Origin: Desulfacinum sp.
Lineage (GTDB): Bacteria; Desulfobacterota; Syntrophobacteria; Syntrophobacterales; DSM-9756
Assembly (NCBI GenBank): GCA_014359885.1
Contig: JACIYN010000050.1
Coordinates: 1 to 64,000 of the forward strand
DNA: 64,000 nt
Direction: 5' to 3'
Shown in pieces: positions 17,460 through 28,700 of the stretch (position 1 is its first letter; the number at the start of each line of letters is the position of its first letter). The notes under the pieces were generated by a model. It had not been told where the DNA came from. It was given only the letters and a program-made list of their open reading frames with translations, and did not search any database. A program made the translations under genes and the position numbers.

Positions 17460-17720
17460 GGATCCTCCTTTTGGAAAACGGCTGTGTGGGGAGATCGAGG
17501 CAAAGAGAAGGCCGCTTGGAAGCAAGCCGCCTGACGGATCGGGAGAGAAGGCGGAAGCGCGGGGGCTTCCCGGAGGCATTGCGTGTTCATGGGGGGTGGT
17601 CTCCCTGGTGAAGATGGCGCTGGTGGTGGAGCTCCGCTGCCGTTCGCGCGTCGCTGAGAATCGGACGTCCAACCGTGATCCGCTGGTTCCGCTGCGGGAG
17701 ATCCTCGCAAGTAAGAGTGC

Positions 17721-17749
17721 TGCTTAGTACAGGGTGAATTTTTTGTCAA
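17721..17749 (-). promoter_or_regulatory. Candidate sigma-70 promoter for fumarase-sdh
   Basis: On the minus strand a perfect TTGACA (17744-17749) is followed after 17 bases by TAAGCA (17721-17726). It lies ~260 bases upstream of fumA, in the divergent gap with kor, leaving a long untranslated leader. The -10 box is weak, so confidence is modest. Confidence 0.4.
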
Positions 17750-17859
17750 TGGATTCCGTGGCCTCCAGGCACGTTTGGTAGTTGAAAATGGGTGGGCGAT
17801 GGGCTAAGGAGACTGTGCGGTTTGGTGGCTGGAGAAAGATTTTTTCTCAGGAGAAAACA

Positions 17860-18210
17860 ATGGGTGATGAGACGGTAAAGAAGACCAGGAAGAAGGCACA
17901 AGAAGAATCGCCGCAAAACGCCCCTGCCGATCCTCCCGTGGAACCGGCCCAAAAGGAGGCCGAGGAGGGCACAAAGCCCGTGCGATCCAAAAAAGAGTAC
18001 GACATCGCGATCTTCAGCGGGTGGTGCAAGGGCTGCGGCATCTGTGCCGCGTTCTGCCCCCGGCAATGCATCGAGATGGGCGAAGACGGATCCCCGGTGG
18101 TGACTCAGCCGGATCGGTGCACGGGCTGCGGTTTTTGCGAGATACACTGTCCGGATTTCGCCATCAGCGTGCGCGCCAGAAAAAAGAAGGCCGTGGGTGA
18201 CGACGAATAG
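17860..18210 (+). CDS. korD: 2-oxoacid:ferredoxin oxidoreductase, delta (ferredoxin-like) subunit
   Basis: A 116-residue protein. The first ~45 residues are charged and low complexity (KKTRKKAQEESPQN..., then PAQKEAEEGTKP). The remainder is a bicluster ferredoxin with CKGCGICAAFCPRQCIEMG and CTGCGFCEIHCPDFAISV. It passes electrons from the catalytic subunits to free ferredoxin. The ATG at 17860 is chosen for its CAGGAGAA Shine-Dalgarno. It is first in the plus-strand kor operon, 20 bases before korA. The basic/acidic N-terminal extension is unusual for the family. Confidence 0.88.
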   Translation: MGDETVKKTRKKAQEESPQNAPADPPVEPAQKEAEEGTKPVRSKKEYDIAIFSGWCKGCGICAAFCPRQCIEMGEDGSPVVTQPDRCTGCGFCEIHCPDFAISVRARKKKAVGDDE

Positions 18211-18230
18211 GGACCGGAAGGAGAGACGCT

Positions 18231-19376
18231 GTGAATGAGCAAGCGACCACGGGGCGCCAGGTGCTCCTCCAGGGCAACGAGGCCATGGTGGAAGGGGCCT
18301 TGGCGGCCGGATGCACCTTTTTCGCCGGATATCCCATCACGCCGGCGACGGAAATCAGCGAAGTCATGTCGGTGAAGCTTCCCGCGGTGGGGGGCACCTT
18401 CATCCAGATGGAAGACGAAATCGCCAGCATGGGCGCCATCATCGGGGCGTCGCTGGCGGGCGCCAAGTCCATGACGGCCACCAGCGGCCCGGGCTTTTCC
18501 CTCATGCAGGAAAACCTGGGCTTTGCCTGCGTTGCGGAAGTGCCCTGCGTGGTGGTGAACGTCATGCGCGGAGGGCCCAGCACGGGGCTTCCCACGAGTG
18601 TGAGCCAGGGCGATGTGATGCAGGCCCGCTGGGGCACCCACGGAGACCATCCCATCATCGTTCTGGCGGTGTCGTCCACCAAGGACTGTTTCGACATCAC
18701 GGTGAAGGCCTTCAACCTGGCGGAAAAGTACCGTACGCCGGTGATCATCCTTTCCGATGAGGTGGTGGGCCACACGCGGGAAAAGATCAACCTGCCGCAC
18801 CCGGGAGAGATCGAGGTGATCGACCGGATCCGGCCCAACATGCCGCCGGAATGGTACGTGCCCTACGAGGACAACAGCCGCGGCGTGCCGCCCATGGGGA
18901 TCTTCGGGGACGGTTACCGCTACCACGTGACGGGGCTCATCCACGACGTGCGGGGCTTTCCCACCCAGCGGCCCGACGAAATCGTGCCGTTTCTCAACCG
19001 CATCCACCGCAAGATCAGCCAGCACTTTTTCGACATCCTCATGGTGGAAAAGGAACTGGCAGACGATGCGGAGATCCTGGTGGTGGCCTACGGATCCGTG
19101 GCGCGTTCCGCCAAGCGGGCGGTGAGGGAGGCTCGGCGGCGGGGCGTCAAGGCGGGGCTGCTCCAGCTTGTCACCCTGTGGCCCTTTCCACGCCAGATCC
19201 TGGAGCCCTACCTTCGGCAGGTGAAGGCCGTGCTCGTTCCGGAACTGAACATGGGCCAGGTCTCCCGGGAAGTGAAGCGGATCAACCAGGGCGTGACCCG
19301 CGTGGAAACCATCAACCGGATCGACGGAAACCTGATCACCCCCGAAGAGATCCTGGTGCGCCTCATCAAGATGTAG
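18231..19376 (+). CDS. korA: 2-oxoacid:ferredoxin oxidoreductase, alpha subunit (2-oxoglutarate type)
   Basis: A 381-residue subunit starting at a GTG after GGAAGGAGAG. It contains GCTFFAGYPITPATEISEVMS, the QMEDEIASMGAIIGASLAGAKSMTATSGPGFSLMQENLGFA segment and RGGPSTGLPTSVSQGDVMQARWGTHGD, characteristic of KorA-like proteins acting on 2-oxoglutarate. It partners KorB to convert 2-oxoglutarate and CoA to succinyl-CoA with ferredoxin reduction, or the reverse in a reductive TCA mode. Branched-chain 2-oxoacid specificity (Vor) cannot be excluded. Confidence 0.9.
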   Translation: MNEQATTGRQVLLQGNEAMVEGALAAGCTFFAGYPITPATEISEVMSVKLPAVGGTFIQMEDEIASMGAIIGASLAGAKSMTATSGPGFSLMQENLGFACVAEVPCVVVNVMRGGPSTGLPTSVSQGDVMQARWGTHGDHPIIVLAVSSTKDCFDITVKAFNLAEKYRTPVIILSDEVVGHTREKINLPHPGEIEVIDRIRPNMPPEWYVPYEDNSRGVPPMGIFGDGYRYHVTGLIHDVRGFPTQRPDEIVPFLNRIHRKISQHFFDILMVEKELADDAEILVVAYGSVARSAKRAVREARRRGVKAGLLQLVTLWPFPRQILEPYLRQVKAVLVPELNMGQVSREVKRINQGVTRVETINRIDGNLITPEEILVRLIKM

Positions 19377-19397
19377 GGGTGGAAAGAGAGAGCATCC

Positions 19398-20240
19398 ATG
19401 GCGGAAGTAACCAAGCTGATTCATAAATACCTTCGGCACGACAAGAAGTTTCCCCACGTGTGGTGCCCCGGTTGCGGCAACGGGATCGTTCTCGGGGCCC
19501 TCATCCGGGCCATCGACCGGCTGGGCTACGAAAAGGACGACATCGTGCTGGTTTCCGGCATCGGCTGTTCGGGGCGTCTGCCGGTCTACGTGGATTTCAA
19601 CACCCTCCACACCACCCACGGCCGGGCGCTGACCTTCGCCACCGGCGTGAAGCTGGCCAACCCCAAGCTTCATGTGATCGTCATCATGGGCGACGGGGAC
19701 GCCACGGCCATCGGCGGGAACCACTTCATCCATGCGGCGCGCCGGAACCTGAATCTCACGGCCATCATCATCAACAACAACATTTATGGAATGACCGGCG
19801 GGCAGTATTCGCCCACCACCCCCTACGGGGCTCTCGCCACCACAGCCGTCTACCGCAACATCGAGCACGCCTTTTCCATCGCCGAACTGGCGGTGACGGC
19901 GGGAGCCGCCATGGTGGCGCGCGGCACGGTCTATCATGCCAACATGCTGGACAAGCTCATCGAAAAGGCCATCGTGAAGCGGGGCTTTTCGGTGGTGGAG
20001 GTGGTGAGCAACTGCCACACCCAGTACGGGCGCCGGAACAAGCTGGGCGGAGCCGTTCAGATGCTCCAGTGGCAGAAGGATCACGCGGTGCGGGTGGAAA
20101 AGGCGGCCGAGATGGCCGAAGAAGATCTGGCCGACAAGTTCACCATCGGGGTGCTGGTGGACCGCGATCTTCCCATCTACACCGAGGAATACAAGAAGAT
20201 CCGGGAGGCCGCCCGGGCCAGGATGGCCGCCGTGCGCTAG
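19398..20240 (+). CDS. korB: 2-oxoacid:ferredoxin oxidoreductase, beta subunit
   Basis: A 280-residue TPP subunit with HVWCPGCGNGIVLGALIRA at the cluster-binding end, GIGCSGRLPVYVDFNTLHTTHGRALTFATGVKLANP, and the TPP/Mg motif MGDGDATAIGGNHFIHAARRNLNLTAIIINNNIYGMTGGQYSPTTP. These fit KorB rather than PorB. It lies 21 bases after korA in a tight korDABC operon. Confidence 0.93.
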   Translation: MAEVTKLIHKYLRHDKKFPHVWCPGCGNGIVLGALIRAIDRLGYEKDDIVLVSGIGCSGRLPVYVDFNTLHTTHGRALTFATGVKLANPKLHVIVIMGDGDATAIGGNHFIHAARRNLNLTAIIINNNIYGMTGGQYSPTTPYGALATTAVYRNIEHAFSIAELAVTAGAAMVARGTVYHANMLDKLIEKAIVKRGFSVVEVVSNCHTQYGRRNKLGGAVQMLQWQKDHAVRVEKAAEMAEEDLADKFTIGVLVDRDLPIYTEEYKKIREAARARMAAVR

Positions 20241-20280
20241 CCTTCCCGGCGCTACGAAAGCGACTGAAAGGGACTCATCC

Positions 20281-20829
20281 ATGGGATATCGGTACGAAGT
20301 GCGTTTGAGCGGATCCGGCGGGCAGGGCATCATCATGGCGGGCATCATCCTGGCCGAAGCCGCCGGGGTCCATGACGGCAAGTACGTGTGCCAGACCCAG
20401 AGCTACGGTCCGGAAGCCCGGGGCGGGGCCAGCAAGGCGGAGGTGGTCATCAGCGACGAGGAGATCGACTACCCCAAGGCCATCAAGCCGGACCTGCTCC
20501 TGGCCATGAACCAGAAGTCCTGCGATGCCTACTTTTTCGACCTGAAGCCCGAAGGCACCCTGGTGGTGGACAGCACCTTCGTCAAGCAGACGCCCACCAC
20601 GCGGGCCATCGCCATTCCCTTTACCCAGATCGCCCGTGCGGAGCTCAAAAGGGAGATGGTGGCGAACATCGTGGCCCTGGGCGCCCTGGCGATGCTGACC
20701 AAGGTGGTTTCCCTGGGGTCGCTGGAAGCGGCGGTGCTGGCGCGGGTTCCGGCGGGAACGGAGGACCTGAACCGGAAGGCGCTGGAGGCGGGCATCAACG
20801 CCGCCAAGCTCTACATGCAGGGGCTGTAG
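20281..20829 (+). CDS. korC: 2-oxoacid:ferredoxin oxidoreductase, gamma subunit
   Basis: A 182-residue gamma subunit: RLSGSGGQGIIMAGIILAEAAGVHDGKYVCQTQSYGPEARGGASKAEVVISDEEIDYP is the conserved GGQG and SYGPEARGG signature of the 2-oxoglutarate/isovalerate branch. It completes the four-subunit enzyme and is followed three bases later by surE. Confidence 0.92.
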   Translation: MGYRYEVRLSGSGGQGIIMAGIILAEAAGVHDGKYVCQTQSYGPEARGGASKAEVVISDEEIDYPKAIKPDLLLAMNQKSCDAYFFDLKPEGTLVVDSTFVKQTPTTRAIAIPFTQIARAELKREMVANIVALGALAMLTKVVSLGSLEAAVLARVPAGTEDLNRKALEAGINAAKLYMQGL

Positions 20830-20832
20830 TCC

Positions 20833-21636
20833 ATGCGGGTACTGCTCACCAACGACGACGGTATTTTCGCCAAGGGGATCGAGGCCCTCTACGAAGCCCT
20901 GGTGGCCGAACACGATGTGGTGGTGGTGGCCCCGGAAACGGAACAGAGCGCCGTGGGTCATGCCATCACGTTCCTGGATCCCCTGCGGGTGAAGCCCGTC
21001 AAACGCAACGGCGCGTTTTTCGGACACGCGTGCAGCGGCACGCCGGCCGACTGCGTCAAGCTGGCCATCCGGGAGCTCATGCGGCCGCTTCCCGACGTGG
21101 TGGTCTCGGGGATCAACCTGGGGGCCAACGTGGGCATCAACGTGCTCTATTCGGGGACCGTGTCGGCGGCCACCGAAGGAGCCATCCTGGGTTTTCCGGC
21201 CGTGGCAGTGTCCATCGATTCTTTCGAGCCCTCCGATTTTTCGGCGGCCACCGAGGCGGTACTTAGGATTCTCGACCGGATCCGTCGCTTCGGTCTGCCC
21301 CGGGGGGTGAGCCTCAACGTGAACGTGCCCAACGTGCCGGCATCCCAGGTGCGCGGCATCCGGGTGACCCACCAGGGGCAGCTCACCTACCAGGAAAGCT
21401 ACGACCGCAGGGTGGATCCCCGAAACCGGGTCTACTACTGGCTCACCGGGAACATCGTGGAAACGGAAAACAGCCCGGACGCCGACGTCCAGGCCCTGGC
21501 GGACCACTACATCTCGGTGACCCCCATCCAGCACGACCTCACCCACTACGGCATGCTGGAGGAACTGAAGCGCTGGGGCCTGGAAAGGGAGGCGGCCGCC
21601 GGCCCGAGCGAAAAGTTGGCCGGCCGCGCCGGCTGA
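20833..21636 (+). CDS. surE: 5'/3'-nucleotidase SurE
   Basis: A 267-residue protein with LLTNDDGIFAKGIEALYEAL (Asp8-Asp9 metal ligands), the SGTPADCVKLAIREL loop and SGINLGANVGINVLYSGTVSAATEGA, all SurE hallmarks. It dephosphorylates nucleoside monophosphates. The start lies three bases after korC, so it is probably the distal gene of the operon although functionally unrelated. A weak hairpin-plus-T run follows near 21668-21694. Confidence 0.95.
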   Translation: MRVLLTNDDGIFAKGIEALYEALVAEHDVVVVAPETEQSAVGHAITFLDPLRVKPVKRNGAFFGHACSGTPADCVKLAIRELMRPLPDVVVSGINLGANVGINVLYSGTVSAATEGAILGFPAVAVSIDSFEPSDFSAATEAVLRILDRIRRFGLPRGVSLNVNVPNVPASQVRGIRVTHQGQLTYQESYDRRVDPRNRVYYWLTGNIVETENSPDADVQALADHYISVTPIQHDLTHYGMLEELKRWGLEREAAAGPSEKLAGRAG

Positions 21637-21747
21637 TGCGCCGCGATCCGGCTCATGGGGAGGGGCAGATCCCACTGCCGCTAAGGGATTTTTTCCTTGC
21701 CCCGGTCCGGTCAAAGTGATATAAGCCGCCTCGTTCCGACACCCAAT

Positions 21748-21824
<77 letters not shown>

Positions 21825-21834
21825 GAAGAAGCAA

Positions 21835-21869
21835 GGGGCTGCGACAGTTCATGCCGCAGCCCCTTTTTT
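21835..21869 (+). terminator. Rho-independent terminator after tRNA-Arg
   Basis: GGGGCTGCG and CGCAGCCCC form a nine-pair stem around an 11-base loop, followed directly by six T residues. It lies ten bases after the tRNA CCA end and would terminate the tRNA transcript. Confidence 0.9.
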
Positions 21870-22220
21870 GATAGCCCACCCACAGCGTACCCCCCACGCC
21901 ATGGTCCCCTGGCTCCGCGGTTCGCTCCCGGATCGTCACTTCCGAAAGAGTCCATCAGACGAACCCCGCCTGTGCGTCGTGGGTAAGAGGATGGAGCAGG
22001 CGCAAGGGGCCAGGTCAAGAGCTCAGCCATTGCTCAGATGACGGCGAGGGCCGCTGTGGCCTCCCCATGCCCCGTGGGGACCTCTCCCTTGCTCCTCAAG
22101 CGACCCGCTCGCTTTCTTTGGTCATGGAGCTTAAAGAGCGCTTGGAAGGGGTCGGCGGGGAGGCCCCCTTTCGACCGAAGGTCCATGGGGGTGACGTGGA
22201 CCCGGGGAGCCGCAGGGCCC

Positions 22221-22331
22221 TCAGGGCTTTGAGAGCGCCCGGAAGACCAGGGCCAGCAACACGAGGATTACGGCGAGCGAAGGCACTCCGAGGGTGATCA
22301 GCCCAAGTACGACTGGGGCGAGTTCTATCAT
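22221..22331 (-). CDS. Possible 36-residue single-pass membrane peptide
   Basis: A short open frame encodes a 36-residue peptide with one long hydrophobic helix, from ELAPVVLGLITLG to VILVLLALVFRALSKP. A polar first four residues, a ~27-residue apolar core and a basic end look like a small membrane protein. An AGGAAGG lies about 12 bases before the ATG, somewhat far for a Shine-Dalgarno site. It is 70 bases downstream of the small hypothetical gene on the same strand. No family is recognised. The surrounding 21870-22220 contains nothing else I can support. Confidence 0.4.
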   Translation of the reverse strand: MIELAPVVLGLITLGVPSLAVILVLLALVFRALSKP

Positions 22332-22400
22332 ACTTCATTACCCTTCCTGGATGGTGGGCTCGTCGGTCTGGCTTCCCGGCCGTCATCGAAAATGGAGCGA

Positions 22401-22667
22401 CTAGAGCTCGTCCGCGAGATCGGGATACAAATAAGCTTGTTCGATGGTGAAGCGGTAAACGGGGTTCCGAATGCGGTCGATATAATGCCTGGCGCGCTCT
22501 CTCTTGTTTCGATGGAGGTAGAGCCGGGCAATCTCTCCGTACTGCGTATCTTGACTCCGGGCGAGCGTGATCTTGTAACGGTGCAGGTCTTCTTTGGATC
22601 GGATGTTGAAGACGAGATCGAGCTCTTCTTCCGTGGGATCATGATCGAAGATGGTTTCAATTGTCAT
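22401..22667 (-). CDS. Small hypothetical protein
   Basis: An 88-residue protein beginning MTIETIFDHDPTEEELDLVF and rich in charged residues, with an Arg/Tyr-rich middle (LYLHRNKRERARHYIDRI). No catalytic or binding motif and no signal or membrane segment is visible; it looks like a small helical protein. An AAGGA site seven bases before the ATG and normal codon use support expression. It lies between the tRNA-Arg terminator and the far (trailer) end of the CRISPR array, on the same strand as the array. I do not recognise a family. Confidence 0.65.
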   Translation of the reverse strand: MTIETIFDHDPTEEELDLVFNIRSKEDLHRYKITLARSQDTQYGEIARLYLHRNKRERARHYIDRIRNPVYRFTIEQAYLYPDLADEL

Positions 22668-22793
22668 GCATTTCCTTGAAAGGTCTGTATTGGATTATTC
22701 TCCGATTGCAGATAGACCATCCCCGGGTACAGCTAGGCAAGAGCAATACGACTGGTTCCCGTCGATCGGACACGTCGTCTGTACCCTCCCCGC

Positions 22794-25700
22794 ATCCACC
22801 CTCTTTCCAGGGAATTCGCCTCTGATCAGGAGATCCTGGTGAAGCTCTTCGGCCTCGAATACCAAGTTTCAATCCCTTCCAGGGAATTCGCCTCTGATCA
22901 GCCGTCACGCCCTGGCAGAGCACCTGGAAACCGAGCGTGTCGTTTCAATCCCTTCCAGGGAATTCGCCTCTGATCAGCAGGAAGATCCCCCCATAACGGA
23001 CATCACCAAGGCCGTTTCAATCCCTTCCAGGGAATTCGCCTCTGATCAGCCGTCGGCATCCAGGATCTTCCCCTGGAGCACCGTGGTTTCAATCCCTTCC
23101 AGGGAATTCGCCTCTGATCAGTTGTACGAGTTGGACCAGCGGTTGTGGGGGGCCTTTTGTGTTTCAATCCCTTCCAGGGAATTCGCCTCTGATCAGACGA
23201 CATCAACCAGTGCATCCGTACCCTAGAGGGTGCCGTTTCAATCCCTTCCAGGGAATTCGCCTCTGATCAGAAGACAGTGAGGCACCCGGATTGACAAAGC
23301 GAGCCGTTTCAATCCCTTCCAGGGAATTCGCCTCTGATCAGTGAATCCTAGTGAATCCATGTCCCCGTAGTACCAGGTCGTTTCAATCCCTTCCAGGGAA
23401 TTCGCCTCTGATCAGTTACCGAATCACGTGCCCCACCAGGAGAGAGGTGCGTTTCAATCCCTTCCAGGGAATTCGCCTCTGATCAGTGTACGCGTGGGGA
23501 ACCGGCGACACCTACGTGCAGGGGTTTCAATCCCTTCCAGGGAATTCGCCTCTGATCAGCACCTGGACTTCGCCCGGGGAGGCGTCCGACTGAACCGCGT
23601 TTCAATCCCTTCCAGGGAATTCGCCTCTGATCAGCGGTTTTACCTCGGAGACGACCAGGAGGAGTGGATCGGTTTCAATCCCTTCCAGGGAATTCGCCTC
23701 TGATCAGGCGGTCCGACACGGGGGCCTTCGGCGGTGAAGAGGTGTTTCAATCCCTTCCAGGGAATTCGCCTCTGATCAGGTCGAAAGCCCCACACACAAC
23801 CACAAGGAGAGATTATGTTTCAATCCCTTCCAGGGAATTCGCCTCTGATCAGACGCCGACCAGGATCGCTACGTGGAGCTCCTGGTGGAGTTTCAATCCC
23901 TTCCAGGGAATTCGCCTCTGATCAGCTGGGACGAATCCCGGAGGGGGGATCCCAAGGGAAGCGCGTTTCAATCCCTTCCAGGGAATTCGCCTCTGATCAG
24001 TTGCGTGAGGCGGAGCGGATGTACCTTATAACTTCCGTTTCAATCCCTTCCAGGGAATTCGCCTCTGATCAGATCAATAACACCACCATCGAACCCACGG
24101 CCACCATTGTTTCAATCCCTTCCAGGGAATTCGCCTCTGATCAGTCGCCAGGCTGAGATAGGCCCCGACCAGGCTTTTCAGTTTCAATCCCTTCCAGGGA
24201 ATTCGCCTCTGATCAGCCAGGTAATTGTCGTCCGGGCCGCGCTCCAAGGTCGTGTTTCAATCCCTTCCAGGGAATTCGCCTCTGATCAGCCTTTAATGGT
24301 CGTCCTCAAGACCCCAACCGCCCTCGTGTTTCAATCCCTTCCAGGGAATTCGCCTCTGATCAGAGGATTCAAGGTGCTGTGCCAGGCTGTGGAAGTGGCG
24401 TTTCAATCCCTTCCAGGGAATTCGCCTCTGATCAGGCGTAGGTGATCGCTCGTCAGTGGTGGCCGCAATCAGGTTTCAATCCCTTCCAGGGAATTCGCCT
24501 CTGATCAGCGGTTTTCAGAAGTAGGATCATCGAATATATCCAACGCGTTTCAATCCCTTCCAGGGAATTCGCCTCTGATCAGTGCTGGGGGGCGTGGGGC
24601 CTGACCCGCAGGCCGCCTGGTTTCAATCCCTTCCAGGGAATTCGCCTCTGATCAGGGGTATAATGTGCGCGATAAATGAATAGGACCCGAATGGTTTCAA
24701 TCCCTTCCAGGGAATTCGCCTCTGATCAGGGGTTTTCGCCTATCCCGGACGCTGCCTATTCCGGGTTTCAATCCCTTCCAGGGAATTCGCCTCTGATCAG
24801 TGGCAATCCCTCCCTTCGCACTAAGGCCGAACAAAAAGTTTCAATCCCTTCCAGGGAATTCGCCTCTGATCAGCTGCCAGGGCGAGACGGTGGCCACGGG
24901 GCAAGGTCCGGTTTCAATCCCTTCCAGGGAATTCGCCTCTGATCAGTCTTTCAGAGCTAGTTCAAATTCATTATCCGGAGAGGTTTCAATCCCTTCCAGG
25001 GAATTCGCCTCTGATCAGATGAGGTGAGCCATGGCCAAAAAGAGTGAAGCCGATGTTTCAATCCCTTCCAGGGAATTCGCCTCTGATCAGCTCCAATTGG
25101 GCAGCCGAATCGGCGGCAAGCGGGTGTCGTTTCAATCCCTTCCAGGGAATTCGCCTCTGATCAGCCTTGAGCACTTGGAGTGCTTGTTCCTTGTTCATCT
25201 TGTTTCAATCCCTTCCAGGGAATTCGCCTCTGATCAGCTTGCACAGGCTTTCATATAGCCTGCGCTTTGCCTGTTTCAATCCCTTCCAGGGAATTCGCCT
25301 CTGATCAGTGCACTCATTCGGGTACGCCAGGGCACGGCCAAGGCCGTTTCAATCCCTTCCAGGGAATTCGCCTCTGATCAGTATCACATCGCCCAGTACG
25401 CCCCACTCGCCCAGGGTAGTTTCAATCCCTTCCAGGGAATTCGCCTCTGATCAGCTCTATCTTTGCCTGGCTCAGATCAATAGCCATATGCGTTTCAATC
25501 CCTTCCAGGGAATTCGCCTCTGATCAGGCTATCCTATCTGCGTTACGATGAGGCTGACCAGCTCAGTTTCAATCCCTTCCAGGGAATTCGCCTCTGATCA
25601 GATACTGGTCCATTCTGGCCGTGATCTCGAACCCGGTGTTTCAATCCCTTCCAGGGAATTCGCCTCTGATCAGCATGCCGTCGAAGACACAGCATCCAAC

Positions 25701-28700
25701 CGTGCATCGGAGTTTCAATCCCTTCCAGGGAATTCGCCTCTGATCAGGAGTTGGAAGACTGCGACATGGTGTTCGACTATTGGGGTTTCAATCCCTTCCA
25801 GGGAATTCGCCTCTGATCAGCGGATGCAATCCAGGCTGCCAACCTGGATGTCCTGAGGTTTCAATCCCTTCCAGGGAATTCGCCTCTGATCAGGAGGCCC
25901 TCAAGAAATCCGTTGAAGATGCAGGGACGTTTCAATCCCTTCCAGGGAATTCGCCTCTGATCAGTCGATGGGCAGTGCAGGTGCTGGAGGCGCCATGTGG
26001 TTTCAATCCCTTCCAGGGAATTCGCCTCTGATCAGGTCAAGAAGCTTGGGGATCGGCATCTTTTCACGACGTTTCAATCCCTTCCAGGGAATTCGCCTCT
26101 GATCAGGGCGTAGTCCTGCTGCAGTTTGCGTAGACGCTTGCGCCGTTTCAATCCCTTCCAGGGAATTCGCCTCTGATCAGGCGTGCGTCCAGTGGTGCGC
26201 GTCGGCGGCGATGTCGGAGTTTCAATCCCTTCCAGGGAATTCGCCTCTGATCAGTCGCGCCGCACCTCGGCCTGCAGATCGGCAACACCGGGTTTCAATC
26301 CCTTCCAGGGAATTCGCCTCTGATCAGCTTTAGCCGGGTGGCGGCATCCTCGGCCTCGGCGAAGTTTCAATCCCTTCCAGGGAATTCGCCTCTGATCAGG
26401 TGCGACGGGGCGTAGTTCAAGTCCAGAGCCCAGAGGGTTTCAATCCCTTCCAGGGAATTCGCCTCTGATCAGGCGCTCTCTCCCAGGTCGACCTCGATCT
26501 GGTATTCGTTTCAATCCCTTCCAGGGAATTCGCCTCTGATCAGGACCACGGTGGCGGATCAGATGGAGAAAATGGTCCAGGTTTCAATCCCTTCCAGGGA
26601 ATTCGCCTCTGATCAGGCAACAGGAAGCCAGGAACCGGGCCGCCTTCTATGCGAGTTTCAATCCCTTCCAGGGAATTCGCCTCTGATCAGGCGCAGGCCC
26701 TGGTGGATCGCCTCATGGAAGCGGGAGGTTTCAATCCCTTCCAGGGAATTCGCCTCTGATCAGTCGCCGACACCCGTGGTGGTTGGATGCGCCACGGGAC
26801 GTTTCAATCCCTTCCAGGGAATTCGCCTCTGATCAGTAGATCTGGCGCTGGCTGTCTGACAGCACGCTCTCGGTGTTTCAATCCCTTCCAGGGAATTCGC
26901 CTCTGATCAGTACAAGGGCCACCAGTGGAGCGAGGCCGAAAAGAAAGTTTCAATCCCTTCCAGGGAATTCGCCTCTGATCAGGTATACCAGGCCGAAATT
27001 AGGCTGACGAGCTTCATTGTTTCAATCCCTTCCAGGGAATTCGCCTCTGATCAGACTCCGGGTCCTTCAGGACCCTGAGCAGGTAGGTTTGTTTCAATCC
27101 CTTCCAGGGAATTCGCCTCTGATCAGTTTCTTGCCAAGATGCGCCAAGCCGCCGGCCTCACGTTTCAATCCCTTCCAGGGAATTCGCCTCTGATCAGCTG
27201 CAATGTGGGCGTGCTGACGGAAGGCTGGGATTGGTTTCAATCCCTTCCAGGGAATTCGCCTCTGATCAGAACCGCGAGGGCAGGCTGGATGTCGAGTGGT
27301 TTATGCGTTTCAATCCCTTCCAGGGAATTCGCCTCTGATCAGCGTCACATTTGGCTTTGCCATATTCCTTCCTCCCGATGTTTCAATCCCTTCCAGGGAA
27401 TTCGCCTCTGATCAGGATGTCCCGGCCGGATGGACTCCCGGGGATGATGGGGTGTTTCAATCCCTTCCAGGGAATTCGCCTCTGATCAGCCGGGCGGAAT
27501 AGGATCGAAGTCGCCTTGCGGCTCATGTTTCAATCCCTTCCAGGGAATTCGCCTCTGATCAGAACGGCAACGACAGGGAACCCGTGACGGCGCCCATGAA
27601 GTTTCAATCCCTTCCAGGGAATTCGCCTCTGATCAGCACGGTGTCTGGCCGCTCCTGGGACATATTGCTTCCGTTTCAATCCCTTCCAGGGAATTCGCCT
27701 CTGATCAGACGAAATAATCGCGCTCGGCCCCACGGCCTTGGTCACGTTTCAATCCCTTCCAGGGAATTCGCCTCTGATCAGCAGCGTCACCTGCAACTCG
27801 CCGCTCCCACAATAGCAGGTTTCAATCCCTTCCAGGGAATTCGCCTCTGATCAGGGAGGCGTCATCGAGGACCATCACAAGGCGGATATGTTGTTTCAAT
27901 CCCTTCCAGGGAATTCGCCTCTGATCAGTGAAGAGGGAACAGTCGAACAGGGAGCGTGGAGAATGTTTCAATCCCTTCCAGGGAATTCGCCTCTGATCAG
28001 CCGATTTTTTCGCCGTTATCGAAACGCTGGGAACGTGTTTCAATCCCTTCCAGGGAATTCGCCTCTGATCAGGCACCGGTCCGCGCACGCTGCCAAGGCC
28101 CGGGCAGTGTGGTTTCAATCCCTTCCAGGGAATTCGCCTCTGATCAGCCCCAAGCCTCTGAAATGGACGTTCGCGGCGATTGGTAGTTTCAATCCCTTCC
28201 AGGGAATTCGCCTCTGATCAGCCACAATTGCGGGGCTCCCTTGGAGTGGGGCCACGAGGTTTCAATCCCTTCCAGGGAATTCGCCTCTGATCAGAACGCC
28301 TTCCAGCACCCTTTCTGCGGCTATTCTTCCAGTTTCAATCCCTTCCAGGGAATTCGCCTCTGATCAGTCGGGACGCTTTCCGGGATGCCGGTTTCGTGAG
28401 CGAAGTTTCAATCCCTTCCAGGGAATTCGCCTCTGATCAGTTTGGGGTCTCGCGCGAGATGATCACCGGCAACAAGGTTTCAATCCCTTCCAGGGAATTC
28501 GCCTCTGATCAGCCGTCACGGGAGGATCTTCTTGGAGGTGGGTGAGGAGTTTCAATCCCTTCCAGGGAATTCGCCTCTGATCAGTTGCGGTTACGTGCAG
28601 CCCAATCTTGTAGGCTCCGAGGTTTCAATCCCTTCCAGGGAATTCGCCTCTGATCAGCCTGCACTTTTCCATAAGCCCCATGCAGACCTGCATGTTTCAA

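Noticed and set aside
17782-17862. Promoter for the kor operon
   Set aside because: A TTGAAA was seen upstream but no acceptable -10 at the right distance; not called.
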